A stretch of 6,678 nucleotides of DNA from NCBI GenBank assembly GCA_023384025.1, contig JAHDXX010000021.1, positions 14,840-21,517 of the forward strand, in the 5' to 3' direction. Each line of letters starts with the position of its first letter. Positions within the stretch are counted from its first letter, which is position 1. Positions 5,508 to 6,678 of this stretch are shown here, piece by piece. The notes beneath the pieces are model-generated. The model worked only from the letters and a program-made list of their open reading frames with translations. It made no database searches and had not been told where the DNA came from. This DNA comes from Sphingomonadaceae bacterium. Lineage in GTDB: Bacteria; Pseudomonadota; Alphaproteobacteria; Sphingomonadales; Sphingomonadaceae. Both the position numbers and the translations under genes were made by a program.

Positions 5508-6395
5508 ATGCCAACTGCGACCGCCAACGGGATCGAAATCCACTACGAAGATCACGGCAGCGCGGGCGATCCGGCCATTCTTCTCATCATGGGGTTCGGC
5601 GCGCAGCTGACCTTGTGGCCGATCGAGCTGGTCGAGGCGCTGATCGCACGCGGCTTCCGCGTGATCCGCTACGACAACCGCGACATCGGCCTCAGCCACA
5701 AGTTCCACGGGGTGAAGGCGCCGGGCATTCTCAAGTTGACCCTGCTGGCCAGGCTCGGGATCCGGCCGAAGGTGCCCTATACCCTTGCCGACATGGCCGA
5801 TGACGGGGCGGGCCTGCTCGATGCGCTGGGGATCGAAAGCGCGCATATCGTCGGCGGCAGCATGGGCGGCATGATCGCGCAGCATGTCGCCGCGCGCCAT
5901 CCGGGCAAGACCCGCACGCTGACCTCGATTTTCTCCACCACCGGCAACCCCAAGCTGCCCCCGGCGAAGAAGGAAGCGCTGCAGGTGCTGGTCAAGCGCC
6001 CGGCGAGCATGGACGAGGCAGTGCTGGTCGAGCACGGCATGCTGCTCGCCCGCACTATCGGTTCGCCCGGCTTCCCCGCGCCGGAGGATCGTCTGCGCGC
6101 CAATGTCACCGCCAGCGTGCGCCGCAGCGTCTATCCCGAAGGGCCGACCCGGCACCTTGCGGCAATCCTCGGCGATGGCGACCGGCGCGCGATGCTCGCC
6201 GGGATCACCGCGCCCACGCTGGTGCTGCACGGCGAGGCCGACCCGCTGGTCCCGGTCGAAGGCGGGCACGACACCGCCGCCAGCATCCCCGGCGCACGGA
6301 TCCGCACGATCCCTGGCTGGGGCCACGACCTGCCGCTGGAACTGGTCGACACGCTGGCCGAAGAGATCGCCGGGCACGCGAAGGCGGCAGGATAG
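5508..6395 (+). CDS. Alpha/beta hydrolase (Abhydrolase_1 type), esterase-like
   Basis: This 295-aa protein has the full alpha/beta-hydrolase signature and should hydrolyse an ester or similar bond in a small molecule; the substrate is not known. The oxyanion-hole region is LIMGFGAQLTLWP (26-38). RYDNRDIGLS (54-63) follows strand 4. The nucleophile elbow is GGSMGG with Ser118. The acid is probably Asp245 in LHGEADPLVP and the base His273 in IPGWGHDLPLEL, giving a complete Ser-Asp-His triad. A lid region spans roughly residues 140-215. MGFGAQ and RYDNRDIG are typical of the subgroup often annotated after the aclacinomycin methylesterase RdmC, but that name implies a reaction not shown here. No signal peptide is present, so it is cytosolic. 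It is separated from ppk2 by 88 nt with a palindrome and has its own ribosome site, which suggests separate control. The GC-rich hairpin repeat follows the stop codon within 15 nt. Confidence 0.92.
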   Translation: MPTATANGIEIHYEDHGSAGDPAILLIMGFGAQLTLWPIELVEALIARGFRVIRYDNRDIGLSHKFHGVKAPGILKLTLLARLGIRPKVPYTLADMADDGAGLLDALGIESAHIVGGSMGGMIAQHVAARHPGKTRTLTSIFSTTGNPKLPPAKKEALQVLVKRPASMDEAVLVEHGMLLARTIGSPGFPAPEDRLRANVTASVRRSVYPEGPTRHLAAILGDGDRRAMLAGITAPTLVLHGEADPLVPVEGGHDTAASIPGARIRTIPGWGHDLPLELVDTLAEEIAGHAKAAG

Positions 6396-6405
6396 CGCAC
6401 AACTG

Positions 6406-6499
6406 CTCCCCTCCCCATGGGGAGGGGCTGGGGTGGGGGTTCGACACCCGCTCAATCGCCGTACACCCCTCCCCGACCCTCCCCTCAAGGGGAGGGGGC
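6406..6499. repeat. REP-like intergenic element: two GC-rich hairpins in mirror orientation
   Basis: Hairpin 1 is CCCCTCCCC (6408-6416) with GGGGAGGGG (6419-6427). Hairpin 2 is CCCTCCCC (6477-6484), loop TCAA, GGGGAGGG (6489-6496). Each is followed or preceded by a related run, GGGGTGGGGG (6430-6439) and ACCCCTCCCC (6465-6474), so the left 35 nt and the reverse complement of the right 35 nt are variants of one unit around a centre of about 25 nt. Such G/A-run palindromes occur as multicopy intergenic repeats in sphingomonads and other proteobacteria. Lying right after the hydrolase stop, it may also act as a transcript end or 3' stabiliser, although no U-tract follows. Confidence 0.75.
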
Positions 6500-6678
6500 A
6501 GAAAAGTGTGAACCGCGCACGAAAATTGCCGACTCTGATTCGATTGATTCAAAGCCCGGCAACACCCATTTTGCCCATATAAATTTTTGCCGGATTTCAT
6601 TTTTGGGGTTGCGGACCCTGAGACCCTAGAGAAACCGGCGCGTCGCGGCGTTGCACAAATGTAATACACCCCGGTCCG
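6500..6678. other. Gene-free tail, AT-richer, probable upstream region of a gene beyond the right edge
   Basis: No open frame here shows family features or a ribosome site; the reading frames crossing it are tails of shadow frames. Base composition drops to clearly higher AT between about 6520 and 6605, unlike the coding DNA. It contains TATAAA (6578-6583) and TGTAAT (6660-6665), both one base from the -10 consensus, but neither has a good -35 at 16-18 nt, so I do not call a promoter. TTGCC-type motifs recur on both strands (6526, 6556-6562 reversed, 6571, 6587). Confidence 0.4.

Noticed and set aside
4265..5527. A 420-codon open frame on the minus strand opposite ppk2
   Set aside because: It lies almost wholly antisense to a gene with intact PPK2 motifs, has no recognisable domain, and has the Ala/Val/Leu/Glu-rich composition produced by reading GC-rich codons backwards.
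5469..6488. A 339-codon minus-strand frame opposite the hydrolase
   Set aside because: Antisense to a complete Ser-Asp-His hydrolase; its start lies in the GC-rich repeat and its composition is that of a shadow frame.
6406..6499. Intrinsic terminator reading of the GC-rich hairpins
   Set aside because: Neither hairpin is followed by a T-run on either strand; a repeat element explains the paired mirror arrangement better, though a role in ending transcripts is still possible.
6631..6654. GAAAC ... CGTT near the right edge as an ECF sigma promoter
   Set aside because: Only 13 nt separate the boxes and the -35 lacks GGAAC.
1..6678. A new defence, mobile or CRISPR-like system
   Set aside because: No integrase, transposase, nuclease, toxin-antitoxin pair, regularly spaced repeats or attachment site was found. 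The genes are mainly ordinary chromosomal functions.

Overview
The window looks like a chromosomal segment from a high-GC alphaproteobacterium, most likely a member of the Sphingomonadales (Erythrobacteraceae/Sphingomonadaceae type). This is inferred from protein flavour, from third-position GC bias strong enough to leave antisense reading frames open for hundreds of codons, from Sphingomonadales-like secreted proteins (one with an EIIVTAQR stretch after its signal peptide), and from a GGGGAGGGG-type intergenic repeat. No genus can be assigned from the sequence alone.

Layout. Positions 1-697 (minus strand) hold the 5' part of an unrecognised secreted protein that starts at TTG and runs off the left edge. 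A short divergent region (698-829) separates it from a plus-strand block: a class I SAM-dependent methyltransferase (830-1567), L-aspartate oxidase nadB (1615-3201), and a secreted TraB/GumN-like protein (3216-4193) that follows nadB by only 14 nt. A 131-nt gap carries three kinds of repeat structure and leads to ppk2, a polyphosphate:nucleotide phosphotransferase with a long N-terminal extension (4325-5419). After an 88-nt gap containing a perfect palindrome comes an alpha/beta hydrolase (5508-6395). The last 283 nt contain no supported gene: first a GC-rich repeat of two hairpins in mirror orientation, then an AT-richer stretch with recurring TTGCC motifs that may be the upstream region of a gene beyond the right edge.

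How the genes relate. NadB (first step of NAD synthesis from aspartate) and PPK2 (nucleotide phosphorylation from polyphosphate) are clear housekeeping/energy functions. The other genes are assigned to family only. Close spacing suggests that methyltransferase-nadB-gumN-like could be co-transcribed, while ppk2 and the hydrolase probably have their own control regions. I see no integrase, transposase, tRNA, CRISPR array or defence cassette, and no convincing new multi-gene system. The most interesting points are the TraB/GumN-like protein, which lacks both family histidines, and the structured gaps before ppk2 and the hydrolase.
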